Positions 8,461-17,504 of a DNA stretch of 64,000 bases are shown piece after piece. Location of the stretch: the NCBI RefSeq assembly GCF_900095725.1, contig NZ_FMMP01000017.1:90822-154821 (forward strand), given 5' to 3'. Within the stretch, counting starts at the first letter, position 1. Each line of letters starts with the position of its first letter. Source of the stretch: Cellulosilyticum sp. I15G10I2 (GTDB lineage: Bacteria > Bacillota > Clostridia > Lachnospirales > Cellulosilyticaceae). Made by a program: the position numbers and the translations under genes. The notes below the pieces were generated by a model. The model searched no databases and was not told the DNA's origin. It worked only from the letters and a program-made list of their open reading frames with translations.

Positions 8461-9429
8461 ATGAATGTTGCTAGTATAAAGCGTAAAAATATAAAAAAAA
8501 CTGGGCAGCTTGCAAAGAAAGAAAATATTTGGGAACAAATGGGTAGACAAAAAGAATTAATTTTAATGAGCATACCCTTTGTGGTTTATGCACTTATTTT
8601 CTATTATTCGCCTCTTATTGGATGGGTCATGGCTTTTCAAAACTTTAAGCCTGCCAAGGGTTTTTTTGAACAAAAATGGGTCGGATTTAATCATTTTGTA
8701 TTTATGTTCTCAGATAAAACCTTTTTAACTGTCATTCGCAATACTTTAGCGATGAGTATTATTATTCTAGTTTTAGGATTTATTTTTTCTATAGGCTTTG
8801 CATTACTGCTTAATGAAGTAAGACAAATAAAAGTCAAAAAATTTATTCAAACAGTATCCTATTTACCACACTTTTTATCATGGATTATTGTTACAGGAAT
8901 TGTACTCGATGCTCTTTCAACAGAAACAGGTATTATTAACCACCTTCTTATGTATTTTAATATCATACAATCTCCGATTAACTTTTTGGCTGACCCTAAG
9001 TATTTCTGGGGAATCGTTGGTTTATCTAACGTTTGGAAAAGCACTGGGTGGGGAAGCATTATCTATCTAGCAGCTATAACTGCAATCAGCCCAGATTTAT
9101 ATGAAGCGGCTTCCATTGATGGAGCTAATAGATTGCAAAAGATTAGGCATATTACTTTGCCAAGCCTTAAGCCTACTATTTTCATTTTACTTATTATCAA
9201 TATGGGTAACGTGCTTAATGCTGGATTTGAAGTTCAGTATTTATTAGGAAATGGTTTAGTCCAAAGCGTATCTCAAACCATTGATATTTTTGTTCTCAAG
9301 TATGGTATAGGACTCACTAACTATTCTTTGGCAACAGCAGCAGGTATTTTCAGAAGCGTAATAAGTATTATTTTGATAGTCATAGCCAATTATGCAGCAA
9401 AAGCAGCTGGCGAAGAGCGATTGTTTTAG
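8461..9429 (+). CDS. ABC sugar transporter permease, LplB type
   Basis: This 322-residue inner-membrane permease is one half of the channel for the binding protein at 6639. It has six or so hydrophobic segments after a basic N-terminal extension. The cytoplasmic EAA loop reads YEAASIDGANR followed by a hydrophobic-Pro end, which is the contact site for the ATPase. The start is supported by GAAAGGA about 6 bases upstream. It ends just before the second permease, so the two are translated together. No ATPase gene is present in the operon, so a shared MsmX/MsmK-type ATPase encoded elsewhere is expected (family knowledge). Confidence 0.92.
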   Translation: MNVASIKRKNIKKTGQLAKKENIWEQMGRQKELILMSIPFVVYALIFYYSPLIGWVMAFQNFKPAKGFFEQKWVGFNHFVFMFSDKTFLTVIRNTLAMSIIILVLGFIFSIGFALLLNEVRQIKVKKFIQTVSYLPHFLSWIIVTGIVLDALSTETGIINHLLMYFNIIQSPINFLADPKYFWGIVGLSNVWKSTGWGSIIYLAAITAISPDLYEAASIDGANRLQKIRHITLPSLKPTIFILLIINMGNVLNAGFEVQYLLGNGLVQSVSQTIDIFVLKYGIGLTNYSLATAAGIFRSVISIILIVIANYAAKAAGEERLF

Positions 9430-9439
9430 GGAGGGTATG

Positions 9440-10336
9440 ATGAAAAGTAAATTAATTTCCAATATGAAATTTGGTGAAATAATATTTGACTTAATTAAAT
9501 GGATACTTTTAGTTTTATTTGTTCTAGCAACTATATATCCTATCATTAATACGTTGGCTGTTTCTTTAAATGAAGGAGCAGATGCATTAAAGGGAGGTAT
9601 ATTTTTACTGCCAAGAAAGTTTACATTAGAAAATTATTTTTTGGTGTTTAAGAACAAAAATTTGGTTCAAGCTTCTTTTATTACCGTGTCACGAACAGTC
9701 ATTGCAACAGTTCTTCAACTGTTTTTAACTGCTATGTTATCTTACGTACTTTGTAGAAAAGGCTTCATATTTAGAAAGTTTGTAACGATACTTTATGTGC
9801 TTACAATGTATGTCAATGCAGGACTTATTCCTAACTTTCTGCTAATGAAGTATTTAGGGCTTACCAATAATTTTTGGGTATATATTATCCCAGGCATGAT
9901 CAGTGCATTTAATATGATTGTTATTAGAACTTTTATGAACGGACTGCCAGATAGTTTAGCAGAGTCTGCTAAAGTAGATGGGGCAGGGGAGTTTAATATA
10001 TTTATCAATATTATTTTGCCGCTCTGTAAGCCTGTACTTGCTACAGTAGCACTATTTATTGCAGTTTATCAATGGAACTCATGGTTTGATACAATGTTGT
10101 ATAATTCTTTTGATAATTCTTTGACCACACTTCAATATGAACTTATGAAACTCCTATCAGCAGTAACTAACCAAGGTGCCAGCGCGGAGGCTATGAAAAA
10201 TAGCGGCAATATGGTTACGCCCGCAACTATACGTGCAGCAGCTACTATTATTACAGCATTCCCTATTGTATGCTTATATCCTTTCTTGCAAAGGTATTTT
10301 GTTGCAGGACTTACTATTGGAGGCGTAAAAGAATAA
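9440..10336 (+). CDS. ABC sugar transporter permease, YtcP/AraQ type
   Basis: This 298-residue permease is the second half of the channel. The start is taken at the second of two adjacent ATGs (9437 and 9440), because GGGAGG at 9429-9434 leaves 5 bases to 9440. A longer reading from 9392 would overlap the previous gene without a ribosome binding site. Features are multiple hydrophobic segments, an EAA loop AESAKVDGAGE and the C-terminal ending FVAGLTIGGVKE typical of this permease class. It lies 10 bases after the first permease stop. Confidence 0.92.
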   Translation: MKSKLISNMKFGEIIFDLIKWILLVLFVLATIYPIINTLAVSLNEGADALKGGIFLLPRKFTLENYFLVFKNKNLVQASFITVSRTVIATVLQLFLTAMLSYVLCRKGFIFRKFVTILYVLTMYVNAGLIPNFLLMKYLGLTNNFWVYIIPGMISAFNMIVIRTFMNGLPDSLAESAKVDGAGEFNIFINIILPLCKPVLATVALFIAVYQWNSWFDTMLYNSFDNSLTTLQYELMKLLSAVTNQGASAEAMKNSGNMVTPATIRAAATIITAFPIVCLYPFLQRYFVAGLTIGGVKE

Positions 10337-10367
10337 TTTGTTTTATTAACTTACAAAGGAGATCGGT

Positions 10368-10430
10368 GTGAGCGGAGCGTATTATACAGGAGAATACAGA
10401 AATGTTTTTTTAGAATACACCTTTGCGTAA
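10368..10430 (+). pseudogene. 20-codon ORF resembling the N terminus of a GH8 exo-oligoxylanase
   Basis: GTG at 10368 lies 6 bases after AAGGAG (10356-10361) and opens a 20-codon frame, VSGAYYTGEYRNVFLEYTFA, ending in TAA. From memory, GAYYTGEYRNVF resembles the first residues of GH8 reducing-end xylose-releasing exo-oligoxylanases, an enzyme that would fit this locus. The rest of such a gene is absent before the GH51 start at 10478. I read it as the stub of a deleted gene. A translated leader peptide is the alternative. Confidence 0.35.
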
Positions 10431-10477
10431 AGGGCGTAGAAGGTTGTGAACTGAAATAATGAAAGAGAGGGCTTGAT

Positions 10478-11956
10478 GTGATAAAGTATATTGTTGATGT
10501 TAATCATAAAAAAGAAATAATTAATAAAAATATTTATGGTCATTTTTCAGAACATCTTGGAAGATGTATTTATGAAGGAATTTATGTAGGAGAAGAGTCT
10601 GGGATCCCACATGTTAATGGCATGAGAACAGATGTAGTAGAAGCTTTAAAGGGTATCAAAGTTCCAGTCCTTAGGTGGCCGGGAGGTTGCTTTGCGGATG
10701 AATACCATTGGAAGGATGGGATTGGGCCTAAAGAAAACCGTAAGAAAGCAATAAATACCCATTGGGGCGGGGTGATTGAGGATAATAGCTTTGGAACTCA
10801 TGAGTTCATGGAGCTATGCCGTCAAATAGGTTGTGAACCTTACATCAATGGGAATTTGGGCAGCGGAACAGTTCAAGAGATGTCAGAGTGGGTAGAATAC
10901 CTAACTCATGATGGCATTTCTCCTATGGCAGACCAAAGAAGGGCCAACGGTCAGGATAAACCTTGGGAAGTAAAATACTTTGGGGTAGGCAATGAAAACT
11001 GGGGCTGCGGTGGCAATATGCGACCAGAGTATTATGCGGATGAATATCGCCGTTATCAAACTTATTTAAGAAACTATGGAAACAATAAACTCTACAAAAT
11101 AGCCTGTGGGGCTTGTGTAGATGACTATAACTGGACCAAGGTTCTGATGGAAAGCGCGACAAAATTCATGGATGCTCTTACGCTTCATCATTATGCTATT
11201 CCTGGTGGGTTTGATAATAAAATGCCTGCTTTAGGATTCGATGAAGAGGCTTACTACCTTACTCTAAAGCATGCTGCATTTATGGAAGAACTGCTGGATA
11301 AACATATTCATATTATGGACACATACGATAAAGATAAGCGCATTGCACTGATTGTTGATGAATGGGGAAGCTGGTATCAAGTAGAACCCGGAACTAATCC
11401 AGGATTTTTATATCAACAGAATACTATGAGAGATGCGATGATTGCAGGAATGACTTTGAACATCTTTAACAAGCATGCGGACAGGGTACGCATGGCAAAT
11501 ATAGCACAAGTGGTCAATGTGCTACAGGCTGTTATTTTGACAGAAGGAGCCAATATTGTGCTGACTCCGACTTATCACGTATTTGATTTGTATAAAGTTC
11601 ATCAAAATGCTAGGCTGCTAGAAAGCTTTATCAGTAGAACAGAGGTTGGAAGCAAAGAAAATGCTGTTTGGGATTTATATGAATCGGCTTCAATAGATGA
11701 GAGTGGGCACATTCATGTAACGATTTGTAATACTGATTTAAAAGAAGAGAAGGTTATTGAAGGCATACTGCGGGGGTATAAATCTGAAACTGTAAAAGGA
11801 CGTATGCTAACTGGTAAAATGGATGCACATAATACATTTGAGCATGCAGATGCGGTTAAAATAGTAAATCTTACAAATGTGATGCTTAATAAAGATGCGT
11901 TCCAATTAACGGTACCCCCTTGCAGTATAGTACAGCTTGCTTTTACTGGAGCCTGA
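10478..11956 (+). CDS. Alpha-L-arabinofuranosidase, GH51
   Basis: This 492-residue GH51 enzyme removes alpha-L-arabinofuranosyl side groups from arabinoxylan or arabinan oligosaccharides. The start is GTG at 10478, 7 bases after AGAGAGG; the overlapping ATG at 10476 is followed immediately by a stop. The acid/base Glu173 lies in [11 protein letters not shown], and the nucleophile Glu295 in [10 protein letters not shown]. The catalytic barrel is followed by the usual C-terminal beta-sandwich. The length is normal for the family and there is no signal peptide, so it should work in the cytoplasm on imported oligosaccharides. It follows the importer genes and precedes GH43, probably in one transcript. 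Confidence 0.94.
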   Translation: MIKYIVDVNHKKEIINKNIYGHFSEHLGRCIYEGIYVGEESGIPHVNGMRTDVVEALKGIKVPVLRWPGGCFADEYHWKDGIGPKENRKKAINTHWGGVIEDNSFGTHEFMELCRQIGCEPYINGNLGSGTVQEMSEWVEYLTHDGISPMADQRRANGQDKPWEVKYFGVGNENWGCGGNMRPEYYADEYRRYQTYLRNYGNNKLYKIACGACVDDYNWTKVLMESATKFMDALTLHHYAIPGGFDNKMPALGFDEEAYYLTLKHAAFMEELLDKHIHIMDTYDKDKRIALIVDEWGSWYQVEPGTNPGFLYQQNTMRDAMIAGMTLNIFNKHADRVRMANIAQVVNVLQAVILTEGANIVLTPTYHVFDLYKVHQNARLLESFISRTEVGSKENAVWDLYESASIDESGHIHVTICNTDLKEEKVIEGILRGYKSETVKGRMLTGKMDAHNTFEHADAVKIVNLTNVMLNKDAFQLTVPPCSIVQLAFTGA

Positions 11957-12060
11957 AAATATCACTATTTAAAACAATCAGTATTTTTGAATTACATAAG
12001 GGTAAGTCATAAAGTGGAGTGTGCATAGCGCCTTACAATTAATTAGGAATGGAGAAGTGT

Positions 12061-13473
12061 ATGATGAAAAAACAAGGAATGAATCCTTATCTTCCGTCAT
12101 GGGAATACATTCCAGATGGAGAACCGTATGTATTTAATGATAGAGTCTATGTATATGGCTCACATGACCGTTTTAACGGCCATGTATACTGCTTAAATGA
12201 TTATGTATGTTGGTCTGCGCCTGTAAATGATTTGGGTAATTGGCGGTGCGAAGGGGTCATTTATAAAAAAACTGACGATCAACTTAATCATGAGGGAAAT
12301 ATGTGTCTTTATGCACCTGACGTCACGGTTGGACCAGATGGACGGTATTATTTATATTATGTTCTTGATAAAATGCCAATAGTATCTGTAGCTGTTTGTG
12401 ATGCACCGGCAGGAAAGTATAAATTTTATGGATATGTTCACTATTCAGATGGGGTGCGGCTAGGAGAAAGAGAGGGAGATGAGCCTCAGTTTGATCCTGG
12501 CGTACTAACTGAAGGAGATAGAACTTATTTATATACGGGGTTCTGTGCTATCGGTGATAAATCAAGAAAAGGGGCTATGGCAACGGTACTTGGAGCAGAT
12601 ATGCTCACCATTTTAGAAGAACCTGTATTTATAGCACCGAGTGAACCCTATAGCGTGGGAAGTAGTTTTGAAGGTCATGAATTTTTTGAGGCGCCTTCCA
12701 TAAGAAAGAAGGGAGATACGTATTATTTTATCTACTCTTCTATTGCTATGCATGAACTGTGTTATGCTACTAGTAAATATCCTACAAAAAGCTTTACATA
12801 TAGAGGTGTCATTGTGAGTAATAATGACCTGCATATTGATTCTTATAAGCCAGAGAATAAACCTATGTTTTATGGTGGCAATAATCATGGCAGTATAGTT
12901 GAAATAAATGAAAATTGGTATATTTTTTATCATAGACATACTAATGGATCAAATTTCAGCAGGCAGGGATGTATGGAGCAAATAGAAATTTTTGATAATG
13001 ATACAATTCCACAAGTAGAAATGACATCCTGTGGTCCGAATGGAGAAGCATTAATAGGACACGGAGAGTATCCAGCGTATCTGGCATGTAATCTGTTTTG
13101 CCAAGATGAGGAAAAGTATACGGGTGATCTATGGATGGATAGTCAGTTTCCAAAAATAACACAGGATGGAAAAGATGGAGATGAAGAAGTAGGATATATA
13201 GCCAATATGAAGGATTCTGCTACGGCTGGATTTAAATATTTCGACTGTCATGCAATAAAGAAAGTTAAAATTAAGGTACGGGGATATTGCAGAGGGGCTT
13301 TTGAAGTGAAAACCTCATGGAATGGTGAAGCCTTGGGCAAAATACCTGTTGATTTTACAAATATATGGACTGAATATGCTGCAGATATAGAAATTCCAAA
13401 TGGCATACAAGCGTTGTATTTTACTTATACAGGGACGGGAAGAGCTAGCTTGGCTTCATTCGCGTTGGAATAA
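12061..13473 (+). CDS. GH43-family arabinofuranosidase/xylosidase with C-terminal carbohydrate-binding domain
   Basis: This 470-residue protein has a five-bladed GH43 catalytic domain at about 1-330. MNPYLPSWEYIPDGEPYVF near the N terminus holds the probable catalytic base Asp. APDVTVGPDGRYYLYYV carries the second conserved Asp, and FFEAPSIRK holds the probable acid Glu. The C-terminal 130 residues form a beta-rich CBM6-like module ending in ALYFTYTGTGRASLASFALE. ATG 12061 is preferred to the in-frame ATG 12049, because GGAG at 12051-12054 serves 12061. There is no signal peptide. The likely substrate is an arabinose- or xylose-containing oligosaccharide. The division between arabinofuranosidase and xylosidase cannot be made by eye. 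Confidence 0.88.
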   Translation: MMKKQGMNPYLPSWEYIPDGEPYVFNDRVYVYGSHDRFNGHVYCLNDYVCWSAPVNDLGNWRCEGVIYKKTDDQLNHEGNMCLYAPDVTVGPDGRYYLYYVLDKMPIVSVAVCDAPAGKYKFYGYVHYSDGVRLGEREGDEPQFDPGVLTEGDRTYLYTGFCAIGDKSRKGAMATVLGADMLTILEEPVFIAPSEPYSVGSSFEGHEFFEAPSIRKKGDTYYFIYSSIAMHELCYATSKYPTKSFTYRGVIVSNNDLHIDSYKPENKPMFYGGNNHGSIVEINENWYIFYHRHTNGSNFSRQGCMEQIEIFDNDTIPQVEMTSCGPNGEALIGHGEYPAYLACNLFCQDEEKYTGDLWMDSQFPKITQDGKDGDEEVGYIANMKDSATAGFKYFDCHAIKKVKIKVRGYCRGAFEVKTSWNGEALGKIPVDFTNIWTEYAADIEIPNGIQALYFTYTGTGRASLASFALE

Positions 13474-13550
13474 GAGACCGAGATACATGCGGACGCCGTG
13501 GTAGATCTATTAACAGGAGTGTATTTTAGACCTGATTTTTATAAGAGAAA

Positions 13551-13585
13551 AGCAGGTACTGCACATTGTGTAGTACCTGTTTTAA
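13551..13585. terminator. Bidirectional terminator between convergent GH43 and GH127 genes
   Basis: CAGGTACT (13553-13560) pairs with AGTACCTG (13572-13579). TTTT follows on the plus strand, and the preceding AAAA provides a T run on the minus strand. It sits between two converging genes. Confidence 0.8.
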
Positions 13586-13598
13586 GATAAGTGAGGGA

Positions 13599-15545
13599 TT
13601 ATCTGCGAACCCATACCAACATTTCGCCGGGGGTTCTGTTAGCCCAAGTATAATAAGGAATCCATTTAAGTTTTTTATTTTGCATAATAGGGGTGATGTC
13701 AGCGTGATACAAGGATGACGCATCCCAGTTTTCATCTGAAAGGTATTGGCCGCTCGAGGTAATAGTTACGACGCCGCCAAGCAAATCCTCTTCAAATTGA
13801 CACGTAAAGTCTGGTGCACTACCTAAGCAGACTCTGTGAAGCCCTTTGCCGTTATCGGCTTCTTCAAGACAATAAACAATAGGTCCCCTTGTAATCGCTA
13901 CTTTACCTATATTTTCTCTAACATTTGGATGGGCAGAGTTGATTCTAACAGGCATCTCAAAAACAATTGTAATTTCATCCTTATCATGCCATTTTCTCTC
14001 AAGATAAGCATAACCGTTAGTAAGGGTATAAGCAGCAGGACAGCCATTGACGCTGATCATATATTGATTACACCAAGCAGGGATCCTAATGGCAATAGTA
14101 AAATTTGTTTCTTCTTTAAGAGTTAGGCCTATAGATACCTCTTCATCCCAAGGATAATGAGTACGTACACCCAAGCAGACATCTTGATCTCCAAGATTCA
14201 GTTGAATATTACCACCTACATAAAGATGCATAAAGAGTGTATCTTCTTTTTGTGTATAACAATAGCTGGCGAGAGACGTGAGCAGCCTTGCAACATTGGG
14301 GGGGCAGCAGGCACAGCCAAACCATTTTTGACGTTCTACTTTAACATGTCTTCGAAGATGATCCTTTTCAGAGGCTTCAGGAACTACTTCTAAAGGATTC
14401 ACATAGAAGAACTTTTCCCCATCTAGGGACATACCACTTATAATACCGTTGTATAAAGCTTTTTCCATCACGTCAGCATATTGACTTATGGGAGAGATCT
14501 CAAGCATTCTTTTTGCAAAGAAAACCAGTCCTATAGCTGCACAAGTTTCTGCATAAATGGTATCATTAGGCAGGTCATAATCATAAGTGAAAGCCTCACC
14601 ATAAGCAGAAGAACCTATAGCACCCGTTATATACATCTGCTTATTAACAATGCTGAGCCATAGTGTTTCACAAGCTTGCAGCAGAGACTGATCATTTGTT
14701 TCCCGAGCGACATCAGCCATACCGGAGTAAAGGTAGGCAGCTCTTACGGCATGGCCTTCGGCGGATGTCTGCTCCCTTACAGGAAGGCCTGCTTGATAGT
14801 ATTGATATTTAAAGTAACTGTCCTTCCAATGAAAATTATTGTTATATAATTCACCTTCCGCTTCAAAGTACAAAGGGGATTGACCTCTTTGATCAATAAA
14901 ATATTTTGCAAGGTTTAAGTACTTGATATCATCAGTCAGATTATAAAGTTTTACAAGGGCCATTTCGATAATTTCATGACCAGGATAACCTGGGAGTAGA
15001 TTGGTATCAGTGCCAAAGACCTCAGCAATATAGTCAATATATTTTTTGATAGTATTTAAGAGCTTATCTTTGCCAGTTGCTATGTAATAAGCAATGGCAC
15101 CTTCTAGCAGATGGCCTGCACAGTAAAGCTCATGATTATCTCTAAGATTGGTCCATCTCTTTTCGAGTCCGTTTATAATATAGTAAGTGTTTAAGTAACC
15201 ATCAGGCTGCTGAGCAGCACATACAATGTCTATGGCCTCATCAGCAATCTTTTGGAGCGCTACATCGGGATGCCACATCAGCGCATAACCGACTGCTTCA
15301 ATCCACTTGCCAAAGTCACTATCTTGAAAAACACAGCCGCCAAATTCACCCTCCATCATACCAGCAGCTATTTTAAAGTTTCTCATACAATAACTGGGTT
15401 CTGCGCCTTCGATACGGTCATTTAGGGCTTCCCACTGATAAGGGATGACATGTTCTCTTGCTATCAGAAGGAACTTTTTCCAAAAACTATCGTTTATATT
15501 AATTGCTCTTAAGTCTAAGGGTTTACTGAAATTTTTAGTATACAT
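13599..15545 (-). CDS. Beta-L-arabinofuranosidase, GH127 (DUF1680)
   Basis: This 648-residue protein matches the GH127 family founded by Bifidobacterium HypBA1, which removes beta-L-arabinofuranose from plant oligosaccharides. The N terminus has SFWKKFLLIAREHVIPYQW, typical of the family. ETCAAIG and FGCACCPPN carry the Glu and the Cys residues that in HypBA1 bind zinc and supply the cysteine nucleophile. The family length is usual and there is no signal peptide, so it is cytoplasmic. It is the last gene of a minus-strand operon with a binding protein and two permeases, so that importer probably brings in beta-arabinosylated oligosaccharides such as those from extensin or arabinan side chains. 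That substrate is inferred from the enzyme. Confidence 0.93.
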   Translation of the reverse strand: MYTKNFSKPLDLRAININDSFWKKFLLIAREHVIPYQWEALNDRIEGAEPSYCMRNFKIAAGMMEGEFGGCVFQDSDFGKWIEAVGYALMWHPDVALQKIADEAIDIVCAAQQPDGYLNTYYIINGLEKRWTNLRDNHELYCAGHLLEGAIAYYIATGKDKLLNTIKKYIDYIAEVFGTDTNLLPGYPGHEIIEMALVKLYNLTDDIKYLNLAKYFIDQRGQSPLYFEAEGELYNNNFHWKDSYFKYQYYQAGLPVREQTSAEGHAVRAAYLYSGMADVARETNDQSLLQACETLWLSIVNKQMYITGAIGSSAYGEAFTYDYDLPNDTIYAETCAAIGLVFFAKRMLEISPISQYADVMEKALYNGIISGMSLDGEKFFYVNPLEVVPEASEKDHLRRHVKVERQKWFGCACCPPNVARLLTSLASYCYTQKEDTLFMHLYVGGNIQLNLGDQDVCLGVRTHYPWDEEVSIGLTLKEETNFTIAIRIPAWCNQYMISVNGCPAAYTLTNGYAYLERKWHDKDEITIVFEMPVRINSAHPNVRENIGKVAITRGPIVYCLEEADNGKGLHRVCLGSAPDFTCQFEEDLLGGVVTITSSGQYLSDENWDASSLYHADITPIMQNKKLKWIPYYTWANRTPGEMLVWVRR

Positions 15546-15579
15546 GATTAACGCTCCTTTAAGTATATAAATTTGGTAT

Positions 15580-16419
15580 TTAATCTTTTAGGCCAGATAA
15601 CATAATCCCTTTTACAAAGGCATCCTGGGCACATAAAAAGGCTACTAGAACAGGTAGAATTGATATAAAAGTAGAAGCCATAAGTACAGGCCAGTCTGTG
15701 GAATACATCCCCTTCATCTTTGCAAGACCAAGGGGCAAAGTATATAAGGTTTCATTGTTTAAGTAGATAAGGGGCGTAAAATAATCATTCCATATCCCCA
15801 TAAAACAGAATATTGCTAAGGTAGCAATAACTGGCTGTGCCATAGGTAATAAAATCCTTATAAAAACTCCAAATGGTGTGCAGCCATCTATTTTTGCTGC
15901 TTCATCAAGCTCCGTAGGGACGGTGATGAAAAATTGACGCATTAAAAAAGTACCAAATGCCGACACCATTGGAGGAATCATAAGTGACCAATGGGTATTA
16001 AGCAAATTGTAAAGTTTCATCTGCAAAAAGTTAGGGATGATTGTAACCTGAAAAGGAATCATCATAGTTGCGAGGTAAAGGATAAATAGTTTATCTCTTA
16101 CCTTAAACTGAAGCCTTGCAAAACAAAATCCTGCCATGGCACTTGTGAAAAGCTGAAAAAATACTACCCATGCGGATATTTTTAAACTATTGAAGAAATA
16201 TCTAAAATAGTTAAACCGAGAAGCTATTTTTAAATAGTTTTCCCAAATAAGTTTTTCTCCAAAAAAGGTGGGAGGGAATACAAAAACCTCACCAAGTTGT
16301 TTTAAAGAAGTTGAAATCATCCATAAAAACGGTAGTAACATGACAGCTGAGCCAGCAATCAATATGATATGACAAATAAACTTAGCAAGGAGCTCTTTTT
16401 TATACACGCTTAATCTCAT
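15580..16419 (-). CDS. ABC sugar transporter permease, MalG type
   Basis: This 279-residue permease is the second channel subunit of the importer encoded at 15580-18848. On the minus strand, AAAGGAGG lies 8 bases before ATG 16419. Six hydrophobic segments are visible. The EAA loop reads DEAAKIDGCTPF, and the protein ends FVKGIMLSGLKD, a common MalG-like C terminus. It is 14 bases downstream of the first permease and 34 bases upstream of the GH127 gene, so all are likely co-transcribed. No ATPase is encoded nearby. Confidence 0.93.
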   Translation of the reverse strand: MRLSVYKKELLAKFICHIILIAGSAVMLLPFLWMISTSLKQLGEVFVFPPTFFGEKLIWENYLKIASRFNYFRYFFNSLKISAWVVFFQLFTSAMAGFCFARLQFKVRDKLFILYLATMMIPFQVTIIPNFLQMKLYNLLNTHWSLMIPPMVSAFGTFLMRQFFITVPTELDEAAKIDGCTPFGVFIRILLPMAQPVIATLAIFCFMGIWNDYFTPLIYLNNETLYTLPLGLAKMKGMYSTDWPVLMASTFISILPVLVAFLCAQDAFVKGIMLSGLKD

Positions 16420-16433
16420 AATTTCTGCCTCCT

Positions 16434-17378
16434 TTAATAAATATTCCGTATATTTTTTTCAACCCGAAGATTAATCGCTGTAACAATTAATACTACGAAG
16501 AATAAAAGATAAGCAATTGAACAAGCGTATCCCATTCTAAAGTATTTAAAAGCATTTTCGTATAAATATTGAACAAGAACCGATGATGAACGGCCGGGTC
16601 CGCCATTTGTCATCAAAATAACAGAATCAAAAACTTGGAATGAACCTATTATGGACATAATAAAAATGAAGAACGTGGTAGGAGACAACAGTGGTATAGT
16701 GATATAAAAAAACTCTTGCATAGGATTTGCACCATCAAGTTTGGCTGCCTCATAATACGTTTCTGATATGCCCTGCAAACCTGCTAAAAAGAGCAGCATG
16801 TTATAGCCAATGCTTTTCCAGATACCCACGATGGCTATTGCTAGGAGCGACGTAGCAGAACTTGAAAGCCAGGAGGGACCTTTTAAGCCAAATAAAGAGA
16901 GTATGTAATTTAATAGTCCAAATTCAGGATTATAAATCCACTGCCAGACTACGGCAATAGCAACCATAGAGGTAATAGAGGGCAAGAAGTATACCGCTCT
17001 ATAAAAACGTCTTCCAAATACTTTTTGATCTAAAACAACCGCAAGAATTAATGAGAAGACCATACCTACTGGCACGGTAGTGACTGTATAGACTAAGGTA
17101 TTGCGCAGTGTCTGATGAACGATAGGGTCCTTAAACATTTCTATATAGTTTTGTAAGCCGACAAACTTCATAGGCGAGACAATATCATAGTCCATGAAGC
17201 TAATCACAAAAGTGGCGATAACAGGAATTAAAATAAACATCAAAAAGCCTATTAAATTAGGTAATAACATAATGAAGGCCCAAGTTCCATCTTTATAAAG
17301 CAGCTTATTGAATTTATGAGATGGACGTGTTTGAATAGGTTTTTCAGGTGAAACGTTGGATGTGTGTGTGTTTATCAT
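16434..17378 (-). CDS. ABC sugar transporter permease, MalF type
   Basis: This 314-residue permease is the first channel subunit of the same importer. ATG 17378 is preceded by AGAGGAG. After a 30-residue cytoplasmic N terminus come six hydrophobic segments. The EAA loop is YEAAKLDGANPMQE, and MTNGGPGRSS is the conserved periplasmic-side segment of MalF-like subunits. It lies about 125 bases after the binding-protein gene, enough space for a moderating structure, though I see no strong hairpin in that gap. Confidence 0.93.
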   Translation of the reverse strand: MINTHTSNVSPEKPIQTRPSHKFNKLLYKDGTWAFIMLLPNLIGFLMFILIPVIATFVISFMDYDIVSPMKFVGLQNYIEMFKDPIVHQTLRNTLVYTVTTVPVGMVFSLILAVVLDQKVFGRRFYRAVYFLPSITSMVAIAVVWQWIYNPEFGLLNYILSLFGLKGPSWLSSSATSLLAIAIVGIWKSIGYNMLLFLAGLQGISETYYEAAKLDGANPMQEFFYITIPLLSPTTFFIFIMSIIGSFQVFDSVILMTNGGPGRSSSVLVQYLYENAFKYFRMGYACSIAYLLFFVVLIVTAINLRVEKNIRNIY

Positions 17379-17504
17379 TAATGCACTCCTCTCTTAAGTA
17401 AATCATTTTAACCAAAGTTATGTCGCGTGTTTAATAAAATAGCAGGCACAAAGTGATCTTTATACCTACTATTTTCAATACATATACATTTCACATTTTA
17501 AATT

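Noticed and set aside
9392..9439. Longer permease reading from the ATG at 9392
   Set aside because: It overlaps the previous permease by 38 bases without a ribosome binding site, while GGGAGG serves the ATG at 9440.
13836..14663. Several plus-strand ORFs inside the GH127 gene
   Set aside because: They are antisense to a well-supported GH127 frame and lack start signals and recognisable motifs.
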